Assembly (NCBI GenBank): GCA_001247695.2
Contig: LGRX02025926.1
Coordinates: 103,424-167,423, forward strand
DNA: 64,000 nucleotides
From: Cymbomonas tetramitiformis
Lineage: Eukaryota > Chlorophyta > Pyramimonadophyceae > Pyramimonadales > Pyramimonadaceae
Direction: 5' to 3'
Shown: piece by piece, positions 29,754 through 40,600 of the stretch
Layout of the letters: every line of letters begins with the position of its first letter
Position numbering within the stretch: the stretch's first letter is position 1
Program-made: the position numbers and the translations under genes
The notes under the pieces: generated by a model
Seen by the model: the letters and a program-made list of their open reading frames with translations, nothing else
Told to the model about the DNA's origin: nothing
Database searches by the model: none

Positions 29754-29995
29754 TGCTGGACTTCGGGTTTAGGCTTAGTTATTATGGGCTCTGACTAGCC
29801 CCTAGCCTGACCCTGCTTCCGTATCGTGTCCGTGACATCCTAGCACTGTACTGTACAGTAGTACAGTACAGTAGTACAGTCTTGTTTCACTGTCTGGGTT
29901 TCCGAGAGCATAAAGCCTCGGTCAGACACTGTTTATGTGATTATCAGTTTGATTCTCAGCGAGCTTAGCCGGACAGCGGATCTGTCTTTCTCGCA
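29754..29995 (+). repeat. Element D 3' LTR
   Basis: 242 bp and uninterrupted. It has a 13-bp tandem duplication of GTACAGTACAGTA type that is absent from the 5' copy. Confidence 0.92.
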
Positions 29996-30002
29996 TGACA
30001 TA

Positions 30003-31411
30003 TTAAATGCAGTTTTGATTTAATTCCTTCAAAAAAATGTTCATACTGCTTTAATTTGATACAATTAAGTGTTACGGATACCATGTAACACCCTAATGTC
30101 ACTGTAGGTGATAAGGGTCAATGTAACCCTATACACCCTAAAATGCCGCTATATAATAGCAAAACACTCTGTGTTTGGCATTTAGGTCATGCTGAAATCG
30201 GCACAGTTATGACCAATATATTGGGCAACAACCCAAGAACTGTAGGTGGCTACTACCCGAAGGTCCGGTCCTCCCACAAGGACCGAAGTGAATTTGGGAT
30301 ATATGCCGCGTTTTTTCGATATAGTTGGTATATGAGTGCTTTGGGGTCATATTTAGGTGTCCAATAATTATCTAAAAACTTGTGTTGGGTGTAATACTCG
30401 GTGTAGCGATGTGGTTTACGTTATTGAAAAGTTGGGGTGAGACCGCTCGAAATTAAATAAAAAGGCCGGTCCTCCCACAAGGACCGGAAGTTCCCAAGCC
30501 ACCTACACTCACTAAGTGGCCTTCCTAGTGCCCACTGCACTTAAAAAAGTCTTCAACATGACCTATTCGTGCCCTCTACAATGTACAACATCTTCGGAAT
30601 CCACAATACTGCGGTATATATCCCTCACAATGTCATGCACCCACGAAAAAACTAGATTTCATCAAAATCGGCCATCCAAAAATCTGCTCTCGCCGAATTC
30701 CAAAGCAATGTTCCGAGTAGACTACTGCACATATTGACAAGCTTAAGCATTCTAAAAATCGGTAAACATGTTTACATGAAGTATGCGACGAGCCACATCA
30801 TACATCTATCATATCCGAACACTATTTGGCATTCATAGTATCCGTAGTAACGAAAAAAACATTTGAAAACCTTGGATCAAAAATGTTTTTAACAGGTGTA
30901 AGGTCGATTTGAGTGCGCATATACACCCAATATGAGGTCGCCAACATGTATAATCTTGCAAGTATGATTGGGTATGATGTTAGGATACAATTTTGTACTT
31001 GGGCGGCTTGTTTGACCTGGAATTCTATTGGATAAAAATATTTGAATGGCATGGCATGTTTTTGAACGTCCTCCAAAAGTTGCAACTCAAAAATGATAGG
31101 GTACATGCTACAAATGCATTGGATATAGTCATTTCATGACGATATACGGTTGATGGCGCATATGGGCACTCGGTTTAGGTCCTAAGTATACTAAAAACCG
31201 AAGGGTGGGCACTAAGACCGTCAAGAGGAAGGCTAAAAGAATTCCCGCAACACCGGTCCTTGTGGGAGGACCCAACGCCGTTTCGGTCCTCCCACAAGGA
31301 CTGTCGGGCAGTAGCCATAGGGCAACAACCCAAGAACTGTAGGGCAGCAACCCTAGAACTGTATGAGCTGTATAAGTTCCTTTAAGGACTGCATGCTACA
31401 TAAATGAGGTA
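30003..31411. other. AT-rich DNA with dispersed palindromic repeats
   Basis: The 18-mer GGTCCTCCCACAAGGACC occurs at 30267 and 30468, its reverse complement at 31255, and a one-mismatch copy at 31285. A longer block, GGGCAACAACCCAAGAACTG followed by TAG, occurs near 30221 and 31320. GTAGGTGGCT near 30243 is matched by AGCCACCTAC near 30500, like inverted ends of a short element. No gene is supported. Confidence 0.55.
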
Positions 31412-32303
31412 TTATGGCACTTGACAACTGCCTGTGGAGTTCACATTTCCTTGAGGGGGGAAGAAGGTGGAACCATATATATATATATATATATAACACC
31501 TCATTACATAATGTACAAACATAATATATATACAAACATAGATATATAGGGAATCTTTTGGTTTCCCAAGATCTGCGCATTTGACTTCAAACGCTTCGAT
31601 TTTTGGAAGGGCCACAGCCTCGTAACTCGACTTGACCACTCCAAACTGGTCAGCTGCGGTTTCGGCGGTGAAAAACCTGGAAGGACGCGGTCACAGTGAG
31701 CAACCATCTTAGCGTTTACCTTCTTGCTTGAAAAGAAGATCAGGGATCACCTGCTGAGCCTCGTCTCCTCGTGCGCGCATCCAAGCTTCAAAACCCGCGA
31801 TATGGCTTTGTTCCTTTTCCCTCAATGCTACCTGTTCTGCCATGCTCTCACGTTCTTCCTCCTGCTCACGCATTTTATCACGGAAAGCACCTGCAATCCA
31901 ACAGTATCAATTTCCCAAGTAACCAGCCACCCATGCGCAAATGGCAATATGATAACGCATTTTCGGTACCTCCTCCGAAGGAATCCAGAAGCTCTTCGTC
32001 CGGAGTCTTATCTGCACGGCCAGTCTCATCGTACTGCTTTCTTTTGGCATCGCTTGAAAGCACATCGTATGCTCGTTGCATCAGGGCAAATTTCTCAGGA
32101 TCTCCGCCCTTATCAGGGTGTTCCTTTGTAATCAGGGTTCGGTATGCGCGCCGGACCTGCAAAAACATACCAACAAGATCACGGAATGATGAACACTGTG
32201 AGCCATGCGGAACAACCTTATGAGAAGATTTTCAAACCTCTGTTTCTTTGCATCCTTTGGAAACTCCTAAGATCTCGTAGAAATCCATAGCTTCCTCCAC
32301 CAT
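31412..32303 (-). CDS. J-domain (DnaJ-like) co-chaperone
   Basis: Four minus-strand exons join with matching phases: 32303-32238 (start MVEEAMDFYEILGVSKGC), 32156-31970, 31890-31751 and a tentative last exon 31645-31412. All introns are GT-AG, 80 to 105 bases. Residues 7-70 form a J-domain with the HPD motif at about 35-37 (LITKEHPDKGG) and the helix IV-like KRKQYDETG. It would stimulate the ATPase of an Hsp70. A Glu/Lys/Arg-rich helix follows (KMREQEEERESMAEQVALRE), then FEAWMRARGDEAQQ. The layout recalls small nuclear J proteins such as DNAJC9, but that is a loose resemblance. No signal peptide is present. The last exon reads VVKSSYEAVALPKIEAFEVK and then runs into a TA microsatellite, so the true C-terminus is uncertain. 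Confidence 0.85.
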
Positions 32304-32878
32304 TTTGGATAAAATTTAGTTTCCTCTTTCACGTTGAGCTTGGCTTACCATGAGAGAAATTTCGAATTTGAAAAATGTGCTCACAAACACATATCTGCTA
32401 TATATCTATGCACGAACGGTAACATCTGTTGCTCGATGAACCTTTCGCCTTCGCAAGTGAAGCAAGCACACACGCGTTTGTCCAGGAGGGTCTTTTAGAC
32501 TTCTCCTTCGCTTGCGCTTGAATTATCGGTAGATTTCTAATCCGTAGCAAAGCGTTCGATTTGACTCAGTCCGTGGGGTCTCGTTCGATCATTTTAATTT
32601 TCGATTATATCCACGTCACCGGTCTATCGTCGGGATCTGTCATATATATCGGACGCACGTAACACACTTGGGGTACCGAATGGTGTGGCGTGCGTTGATT
32701 TCACGTTCGCAGAGCCTCACAAACTGGACGTAAAAAAGTCCGGGGAGTGATTGTTGTCACTCGACTGCGTCGTGAGTCTCGGTGGTGGGCGCTGGCGTTA
32801 CTGTTCTGCTCGGTATTAGTCGCCACATTCGCCAACGCCATCGTCATTCCAATATGAACATCACCGGGTCGATCGTGG
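32304..32878. other. No gene, upstream of the J-domain gene
   Basis: This 575-bp stretch should hold the promoter of the J-domain gene (leftward), but I see no clear TATA or known box. No coding signal. Confidence 0.35.
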
Positions 32879-33134
32879 GCGTTGAAAATAGTATATATAT
32901 TTATTTACGACGGTCACGAATGTATGTGGGAGCTGAGGAGCCCCCGGTTTCGTCGGATGCAAGGAAAGAACGATATGCATCTAGGCTACAGTATATATAT
33001 ATATATATGCTGTAGCACGGATGCGCGTGCGGGAAATTGTCATGGCATTTTGCATCCGACGAAACGGGGGGCTCCTCAGCTCCCCCGAACGTTTCCGTCC
33101 GTCACAATTCTAATATATATTAGAGTTTCAACGC
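32879..33134. repeat. Foldback (palindromic) element, about 256 bp
   Basis: The ends are inverted copies (GCGTTGAAA at left, TTTCAACGC at right). Inside, GGGAGCTGAGGAGCCCCC plus TTTCGTCGGATGCAA at 32927-32961 is mirrored at 33050-33084 with one difference. The centre holds a TA run. No clear target duplicate is seen. It resembles a MITE or foldback element with no coding capacity. Confidence 0.8.
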
Positions 33135-33583
33135 TCGGGATCTTTTTGTACATCACAAAATGACATGGCATCTGGGAATGGCATGGCATTGACATCATCC
33201 CACATCCCAAGTTCCGAGTGCTGTGTCACCGACTTCCACGATGCGATGCTCATGCCGATGCCGCTGCCGGAGCCGCTGCCGATCGCGCCTGCGCCATCGC
33301 CATCGCATGGCGTCTGCGACTCTTCCCGTCTCCTTGGGAAACGCAAACCGAATCATCATCAATCGAGAATCATTGCCATGCGATAGCGTCATAGCGATGC
33401 CATGCCATCGAATTCGATCATCGTGCGTGTTGTCAAAGTGTGGAGAGAAACGAAAGGTCTCTTTTGTCTTATATTCGTTGCAAGAGGGAACCCAAAAGGC
33501 CACAATGCAAGACTCAGTATTCCTGAATACTTCAAGATAATGGCTTATTTTCAAATTTCAAATTCACTTTCTCTGCGAGATAT
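33135..33583. other. No supported gene
   Basis: Imperfect GATGCC/GCATGGCAT repeats lie at 33160-33310. The segment adjoins the first exon of the next gene and may contain its promoter. Confidence 0.35.
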
Positions 33584-36500
33584 ATGGAACGAAACATTGA
33601 GGAAACCTGCAAATATTTTGAAAAAGATTGTCGACAGGCTATTGCAGGGAATCTTGCTTTTATTCAAGAGTTGCACTTATCGGGGACCGACGCACAGATC
33701 ATTTTGGATTGCAACACCGGTTGGGTAGCCCTTGAGCAGATTTGGAGACGCCATCGCAGAATCATAACTAAGGTACAGTTTCGGGTTTTCAATGTATTCT
33801 CGTATTAAAGCATCTGAACCGCGGCATACCCCTATTTTAAGACGCCGTTCTGACGTTCACAGAGCCGTATTTCACGACGCCGTTCCGATCGAATCAAGGC
33901 GCAAGCGGAACCCCGACAATCTACCAAATCTCTCCTTCCTACAAACACCGTTGAGGCAATCCTTGAATATTGGAACGTTTGAAGGTTGGTACCTAGCACG
34001 CCCTTTTCAGCTGTTCGCTTCAAAGTCTTTCGCGACTGCGACTGCCCTTTCACATATCATATTCTCGGCTTCACTCGAGCGCATCGTCATTTTCTTCATT
34101 TCGTCAAGTTTGGTTCACCTGACCGTTTCCATGTATTTCGTGCTGTTCAGGCCCAATCTTCATGCCAAAGAAACCACTAAAACCACCAGCGTGGCAAATT
34201 CCAATCTTCACTGTTCTTGCCAACACAACCCAGCGCATTTGTATCTGTCCCACCTGCTTAATTGACAAATATTCTGGCGCGTCCTCCAAAGTCCCAGCGA
34301 CACTACACCTCTACAATTTGAATTCCGCCAACCACCTAGGCCCCTCATCTTGGGATAACAACCAGCCTTCCCCGTCAGTTTCACAATCCCCGTCCCTTGC
34401 TTCCCCGTCGGTATCACAACCCGCCACTCACCAGTGTACACCTGAAGTTCCCAAGCTACGCCGAAGCACGAGGTCATCTCTCGGAAAACGCTCAAGTCTA
34501 GCCTAAACCGGTATGTCACAATTCTCCCTTCCTGCGGTTCATGTCTACTTCACGTTACAGTTCTTCTACTGTTATCTTCTCATCTAATTCACTACGTACC
34601 TTCCTGTTTTACACATTGAGTCAACCGATGTTCTCTCCTCTTATCCGCAGTTGCCTCCGCAAAATGAAACGCATTGGGGGGTTCTCAAGGAGAGAAACTA
34701 CGCCGATGTACGCCGATTTCTTGAGAAGCAACGAGATGCCCACGCTTCTGCCAATGGCAAAACTTTCAGGTGCGCATCAGCAACTCGCGCTCCATGTAAG
34801 AAAAGTATTGCTGTCTTTCACTTGCCATGGTGCGCAAGTGAAAACTTGTAAACTTCAAGGTGTGCAATTCTTTTTTAATTCTTTTCACTCATGGTACCGC
34901 ACAGCCCATTATCTTTGGGCGCATCAGCATATCACGCTCCTTGTTGCAAATTGTTCCTGCCCATCAACTTAAGTAGCTTGCGCGACTGAGTACTTATAAT
35001 TAGGCAATTCCGTTTCAATTCTTTTCACCGAGGGTACCTCACACCCCATAACATTTTGCGCATCAACAAATCATGGTCCTTCTTGGAATGTGCTCTTCGC
35101 CGTGAAGTTAAACAGGGTGCGCGACTGCACTACTCAAATTGGGTAATTTAGTTTCACCAAACTTCCCTATCCTTTTCCCTATGCACGACGCTTCCTAGAA
35201 AGTTGTGGGGCGGAGGTCATCTTCGAACTGCTGACCTCACCATCTTGGACCCGGAACCAAACGTCCCCATAGTCACAAAAGAACAAGCAGCAAAGTCCTG
35301 GACGAAAATGTTTACCTTCCTTCGCCAGGTTTGTATTTCTACCTCTTCATGCATTCCTTGCGACATGAAATTCACCAGCCTCCAAGGAACATTTTGGTAT
35401 AAGGATGGGTGGAAGGGGCTTCGTGAGCACCCGGGAGGGGCCATTTGGGCTAGGGGGTAGCGTTAGGTGCATTGTCATCATGCGTGTCATCAGCTGTCAT
35501 ACAGCATAGGCTATAGTGAGTGAGGCAAAGCAGATTTGCCCATGATGCATTGCACATGCTTTTAGTGCAGGCTCCTAGGAACATTTTGGTATAAGGATGG
35601 GTGGAGGGGGCTTCGTGAGCACCCGGGAGGGTCCATTTGGGCTAGGGGGGTAGCGTTAGGTGCATTGTCATCATGCGTGTCATCATCAGCTGTCATACAG
35701 CATAGGCTATAGTGAGTGAGGCAAGCAGATTTGCCCATGATGCATTGCACATGCTTTTAGTGCAGGCTCCTAGGAACATTTTGGTATAAGGATGGGTGGA
35801 GGGGGCTTCGTGAGCACCCGGGAGGGGCCATTTGGGCTAGGGGAGTAGCGTTAGGTGCATTGTCATCATGCGTGTCATCATCAGCTGTCATACAGCATAG
35901 GCTATAGTGAGTGAGGCAAGCAGATTTGCCCATGATGCATTGCACATGCTTTTAGTGCAGGCTCCTAGGAATATTTTGGTATAAGGATGGGTGGAGGGGG
36001 CTTCGTGAGCACCCGGGAGGGTCCATTTGGGCTAGGGGGATAGCGTTAGGTGCATTGTCATCATGCGTGTCATCAGCTGGCATACAGCATAGGCCATTGT
36101 GAGTGAGACAAGCAGATTTGCCCATGATGCATTGCACATCCTTGTAGTGCAGGATCCTAGGAACATTTTGGTATAAGGATGGGTGGAGCGGGCTTCGTGA
36201 GCACCCGGGAGGCTCCATTTGGGCTAGGGGGGTAGCGTTAGGTGCATTGTCATCATGCGTGTCATCATCAGCTGTCATACAGCATAGGCTATAGTGAGTG
36301 AGGCAAGCAGATTTGCCCATGATGCATTGCACATGCTATTAGTGCAGGCTCCTAGGAACATTTTGGTATAAGGATGGGTGGAGGGGGCTTCGTGAGCACC
36401 CGGGAGGGGCCATTTGGGCTAGGGGGGTAGCGTTAGGTGCATTGTCATCATGCGTGTCATCAGCTGTCATACAACATAGGCCATAGTGAGTGAGGCAAAG

Positions 36501-36711
36501 CAGATTTGTCCATGATGCATAGCGCATCCTTTCAGTGCAGGCCCCAATGCACCAACTTGTGGCAAGTGCAAGAAACCTTGCCACAAGCTCTGGTGCAAAG
36601 GGCTATGCAAGCCTCGCTACACCAAGAACCAAAACGACGCCGCCAAAGAACGCCGGCAGAAACAGCAAGCCCCGAAGAAAGCGGGCCGTCCGAAAAAAAC
36701 TGCTCCTTAAG
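33584..36711 (+). CDS. Unrecognised multi-exon gene with Cys/Lys-rich tail
   Basis: I do not recognise this gene. Protein-like segments bounded by splice signals suggest: 33584-33772 (MERNIEETCKYFEKDC..., ends ...WRRHRRIITK); a second exon ending at about 33985; about 34017-34112 (VRFKVFRDCDCPFTYHILGF); from 34152 (PIFMPKKPLKPPAWQIPIF, then CICPTCLIDKYSG); about 34651-34769 (NETHWGVLKERNYADVRRFL); 35200-35330 (LTILDPEPNVPIVTKEQAAK); and a last exon 36535-36711. The joins 34651/35200 and 34017/34152 keep phase, but the first exon does not join the second cleanly, so a boundary is wrong or a frameshift exists. The last exon encodes TCGKCKKPCHKLWCKGLCK, a zinc-binding-like Cys cluster, then a Lys/Gln-rich stretch and the AT-hook-like GRPKK before the stop. 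A nucleic-acid-binding role is possible. Confidence 0.5.
35387..36534. repeat. 192/195-bp satellite, six copies, exon-like units
   Basis: Units start at 35387, 35579, 35774, 35969, 36161 and 36356. Each begins GAACATTTTGGTATAAGG (one GAATATTT), preceded by an AG, then reads to a G run followed by GTAGCG, like acceptor-exon-donor, and ends with a TTTTAGTGCAGG-like acceptor resembling the one before the last exon of the surrounding gene. One unit has lost the GT (GATAGCG). Minus-strand frames of about 62 codons per unit stay open because the periods are multiples of three. Confidence 0.9.
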
Positions 36712-37676
36712 CAATCAGCTTTTGCCATCAAACTTCTTGCTGATAGCTCGAAATCTTGTCATAGATTGCTCTTAGACTTGCTCATTGCTTTCCAGTTTAC
36801 ACCGGGACATATATACACTCAACATTTATTAATATGTAATTGCATCATCCCTGCCTGACATAGCCACACGCATCTGTGCTAAAGGCGCATCCGTGCTAAA
36901 GGCGCATCCGTGCTAAAGGCGCATCCGTGCTAAAAGCGCTTTCGTGCTACAGCATATATATATATATATATGGGATATATATCTCTTCCGCCTTCCGCAT
37001 CATCTCGCAAGAATAAAGTGTATCTCACTTCAGAAAATCGTAAAAATTCGGTCGATTTCGCCAAATTTCATGCCAAAAGATTCGGGTGGGGGTGGGGGAC
37101 TACCCGCTTGGTCAAGCGGCTTCGCGGAGGGGGGACTTGGGACCTGCGCTGCGGAAGCTGCGTGGGTGGGGGACTACCCACTTGGGCCTGAAAAGCAAGT
37201 GGGGGGCTACCCACTCGATCTTAAAATCCCGCATAGAGGAAGTGGGCATGTTTTTCAAAACGACTGGTCTACTCACTACAGTGACACTGTACTGTACAGT
37301 ATTGGGCTCGGAGAAGTTTCAACTAAAAAGAACTATGGACCCCAGAAACGTTATTCTTATAAACCCTAAACTCAGCGTGATTCAGTCGCGCAGAGGCCGC
37401 TCCGAGAACCTCTCGTCTGGGAAGTGGGAACCGGAGTACGAGCTGTCTCAGGGCTTGCGTCGGGCCATCCGATCGCTTGAAGTTCAAGTCGATCGCCCTA
37501 CAGTATCGTATCATCGAAACCGGAAGCCAACTCTCAACGGAAGGTGCAAGTTGCACGTTCAAGTTCGAAGTTGGCTTGGCATGAACTGAAGGAAGGTGTG
37601 CGAACACTCGAAGCCGATCGACTTAGAAGCGCATTTCTCAACTGGAATTTTCAAACGAAGAGTTGAGGAAGGAATA
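36712..37676. other. Intergenic, short tandem repeats, no clear gene
   Basis: 17-bp units GTGCTAAAGGCGCATCC repeat at about 36877-36945, a TA run follows, and GGGGGACTACCC motifs repeat at 37090-37215. A frame at 37086-37589 contains a protein-like part from 37335 (MDPRNVILINPKL...), without splice support. Confidence 0.4.
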
Positions 37677-40600
37677 ATGGCTTCAAGTGATAGGACACCC
37701 GTGTCACTTACAAGTTCAGATTTTGAGGAACGTACACGGTATGCGATCCTATCCCATTTCGCTTGATCTTTTCCCACTTGTTAGAACTGACTTTCCTAAT
37801 AGTACGAAAGTGCACATTTTTCAATATCACGAGTGCAAAGAGTTTTGTGAGCGGTCTGTAAGCGAGCCCGATCGTGTTGTGTATGTGCTGATGTTGCCGT
37901 ACCTTAGACGGTGCTACGATACAGCACAACCGTCTCGAGCTACTGGAATCCGTGAGAGGAACATTTTTTTTTCTTTTTCTGCACAAGCCACAGCCTCTCA
38001 CAATGCTGATGAGATCAAAACAAGGGTCTCAAAACCGGTTGTCAGCCCATGCGACTGTCTGACAGTTTCCATAGCATCGTCTACACTCGAAACCCCTTCT
38101 TCAATTGCCATTCCGCTTCGCACTCACTACATTTTTCGCACTAAGTATGTTTTAGGTTGCAACCGCTTGTACGAGTGTACAAATACGCATATTCTTACCG
38201 GTGTAAGTTTAGCTGAGTCAACTGCAACAACCTGGCATATTCAGAGCACGTGTTCCTGACTCGCAGCCACTAGGATATTTGTGAATCCCAAAGTGTTTCC
38301 CAGGCGAAATTACGAGCACGTTATGTTCTAACCCGCAAACTTCGTGGAAATTACATTTCGACTAGCGCCGAGCAAATAACAGTCCCCCAATAATATATTT
38401 CTCCTGTTTGTCGCTTCCTTCTCCTGACTGAAATAATCGAGTAGCATTGTCGACTGACCAACTTATTTAGTACGGCTCTCACGTTTTGGCGCAAGACATG
38501 CACTTTTCCTAGCTATGAATGGTTCACATGAACGCGTTGCTAGACTTTATTCCTTATTTTCATGCTGTTCGTAACGGCTCTTACCGATAAAATGGTGTTG
38601 GGTGATGAAATGCCAGAATAATTCGTCAGTTCCTCGCTGGTGCTGGGTCCGGAGCTTTGACAAAAACGTCCGTTGCGCCGCTTGAGCGACTGAAAGTCAT
38701 CAAGCAAACTTCAGGAATGGTCAGTTTTCTTTTGAAAACGTTTTCCTCGACACCCGTGTCACACAGCCCCGAATACCGACGCCTCCTAGAGTGTTTCCAA
38801 GGCCTGGAGCGATTGCGACACGATCGTTTTCCCAAGCATATTGCCTGCCACTCTATAATCTAAAACGCTGTCCCATCGTCAGCAGCGACGCTTTGACGTC
38901 ATGTTGCCGATATCTTCAGATCGACATTCCTGGGGTTGTCAAGCCAGCAAACAGTGCACACTTCATGACACAAGTTGTGTTGTGTATTTCGCCTCGAGCG
39001 GGGGAAGTTTTGTCCCAGCCTTATGTATGTGTCTGTATTATGTGCATCTCGCGTATATTTCGACTGAAGGATATTTACTCCCGCTCCCTGGGTCGCAGAG
39101 GACCGGAGGACCCCAGTATAACCAAGGCATCTATCACGCGCTCTCGACAATTGTGAAAGAGCACGGAATCCGCGGCCTTTATAAGGTATGTTCAGCTCCT
39201 CCTTCTATGGTTTGCTGGTTACTTTCGAAGTGGAGACAAACTGTGCAAATACTGCCGTTTCGCTCAAGCTGCCTGCTGAGCTTCAAGCTGTGCGGGATCT
39301 TTATGAATGCCGAACAGCCCTGCTCCGTGTCATACCAGCATCGTGCGTTTCGGGAACCGTTGGATGGCTTTGTGCTCCCTCAAATTGTACAAGGCAGTCC
39401 CGTCGATCTGGAGGGTTTATGAAATGGGACAATTGCGCGACCCCGTCGGCGCATGTGTTCCGGTGATGAAGGTTTGACGGGACGGCCGCTGTTGTCACGC
39501 ACTGCTCATCTTGCGGGAGCAGGGAAATGGCGCCAACTGTGTGCGTGTAATCCCAGGTAACGCTTCATCACCGCCTTCTTTCTGATTCTTTTTTCGTGTC
39601 CGCGTGTGCGGCGAGCGCCATGCCACGTGCAGTGAGCGTTCATCGCGCACACGTCACATGCCGAGAGGCAGCACACACCCTGCCCGGACGTGTGGTGGCC
39701 TCCTCACTGAGGAACCTCCGTCAACGGCAAATCAAGGCTGCCGCGTGCATCCTATGTACGGCAGTTTCCGGATGTGCATGAAAACTCTCCAGCCGGTTTC
39801 CAAATCGTATGGCCGACAGAACCCCTCTTCTTGTGGCGTTCAAACTTCGTCAAAGATCCTTGGTGTATTCTCCAAGCTCATACATCCAGTTTGCTTGAGT
39901 TCCCTTTTTGGTCTCTTCAAGATTTGTGCGACACCTGCGGCTTTCTGGGGGCCGGTTGAGGCCCATCGCTGCATGCCGTCACTCACAACCACAGGTCTCA
40001 GTCGTCTTCTCAGTTCGACCTCCTCAAAGATCTTCACTGATGTTAGTTGTGGGCCGGCTTATTCTCCTCGTTAAGTTTTTCGTGCTTCCATGCTTGCTCA
40101 TATGGCGTTTTTCAAGTGTTCCCGAGCTCCGCGTTGAGGGATCTTTCCTTTTGTTTGCAGTCTACGCTCTGAAATTTAGCCTGAACGACAAATTTAAGGA
40201 GATGATGCTTGTGTGGCGAATAGAAGGTGGTGACGATCCACAACTTTCGTTCTTAGAGAAAATGGCAGCAGGTATACTCCAGCTCGAGACCTCGCTGCGC
40301 TGCCTCAAAGACGAGGCCCTGCCAGGCCCATACAGGAGGGAGGGGGGCTGCCAGGCCCATACAGGAGGGAGGGGAGGCCCTGCCAAGCCTGTGCCGGGGG
40401 AGGGACAAGACCCGGTGGTGAAGCTGGCGCAGGAGGGAGGGAGGGGCCCTGGCGGAATCAACGCACATGGGAGGGAGGGTCCCCCGAAAAGCCCTCTTTG
40501 GGAGGAAGGGGCCGTGGTGAAGCCCACGCACGCGGGAGCGACGCGGCTTGTGCAGAGACCAGTGTTCTCTATAGGGATGCATGCGTCATGTTCCCGTATG

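Larger units (their letters stand above)
25176..29995 (+). mobile_element. Element D: gag-only LTR retrotransposon, 5' LTR interrupted
   Basis: The 3' LTR is 242 bp (29754-29995). The 5' LTR starts at 25176 and ends at 26935, but is split by a 1.5-kb DNA transposon. The rest matches except for a 13-bp internal duplication and a substitution. TGACATA flanks both sides (25169-25175 and 29996-30002), a 7-bp match of which five bases may be the true duplicate. The LTR starts TGCTGGAC and ends CTCGCA. GGTTATGGCCCGC follows the 5' LTR, close to the GGTTATGGGCCCAG site used with initiator-tRNA fragments by Drosophila copia. The interior has one gag-like ORF and no pol. Its LTR starts like that of A (TGCTGRA). 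Confidence 0.92.

Noticed and set aside
13945..29995. DIRS-type or Crypton elements with tyrosine recombinase
   Set aside because: Elements have standard direct LTRs with short target duplicates, and no recombinase motif (R..HxxR..Y) is seen.
35562..36584. Five similar minus-strand frames of 62-126 codons (one per satellite unit or two)
   Set aside because: They repeat with the satellite and exist because the periods are multiples of three. The plus-strand exon-like reading fits the neighbouring gene better.
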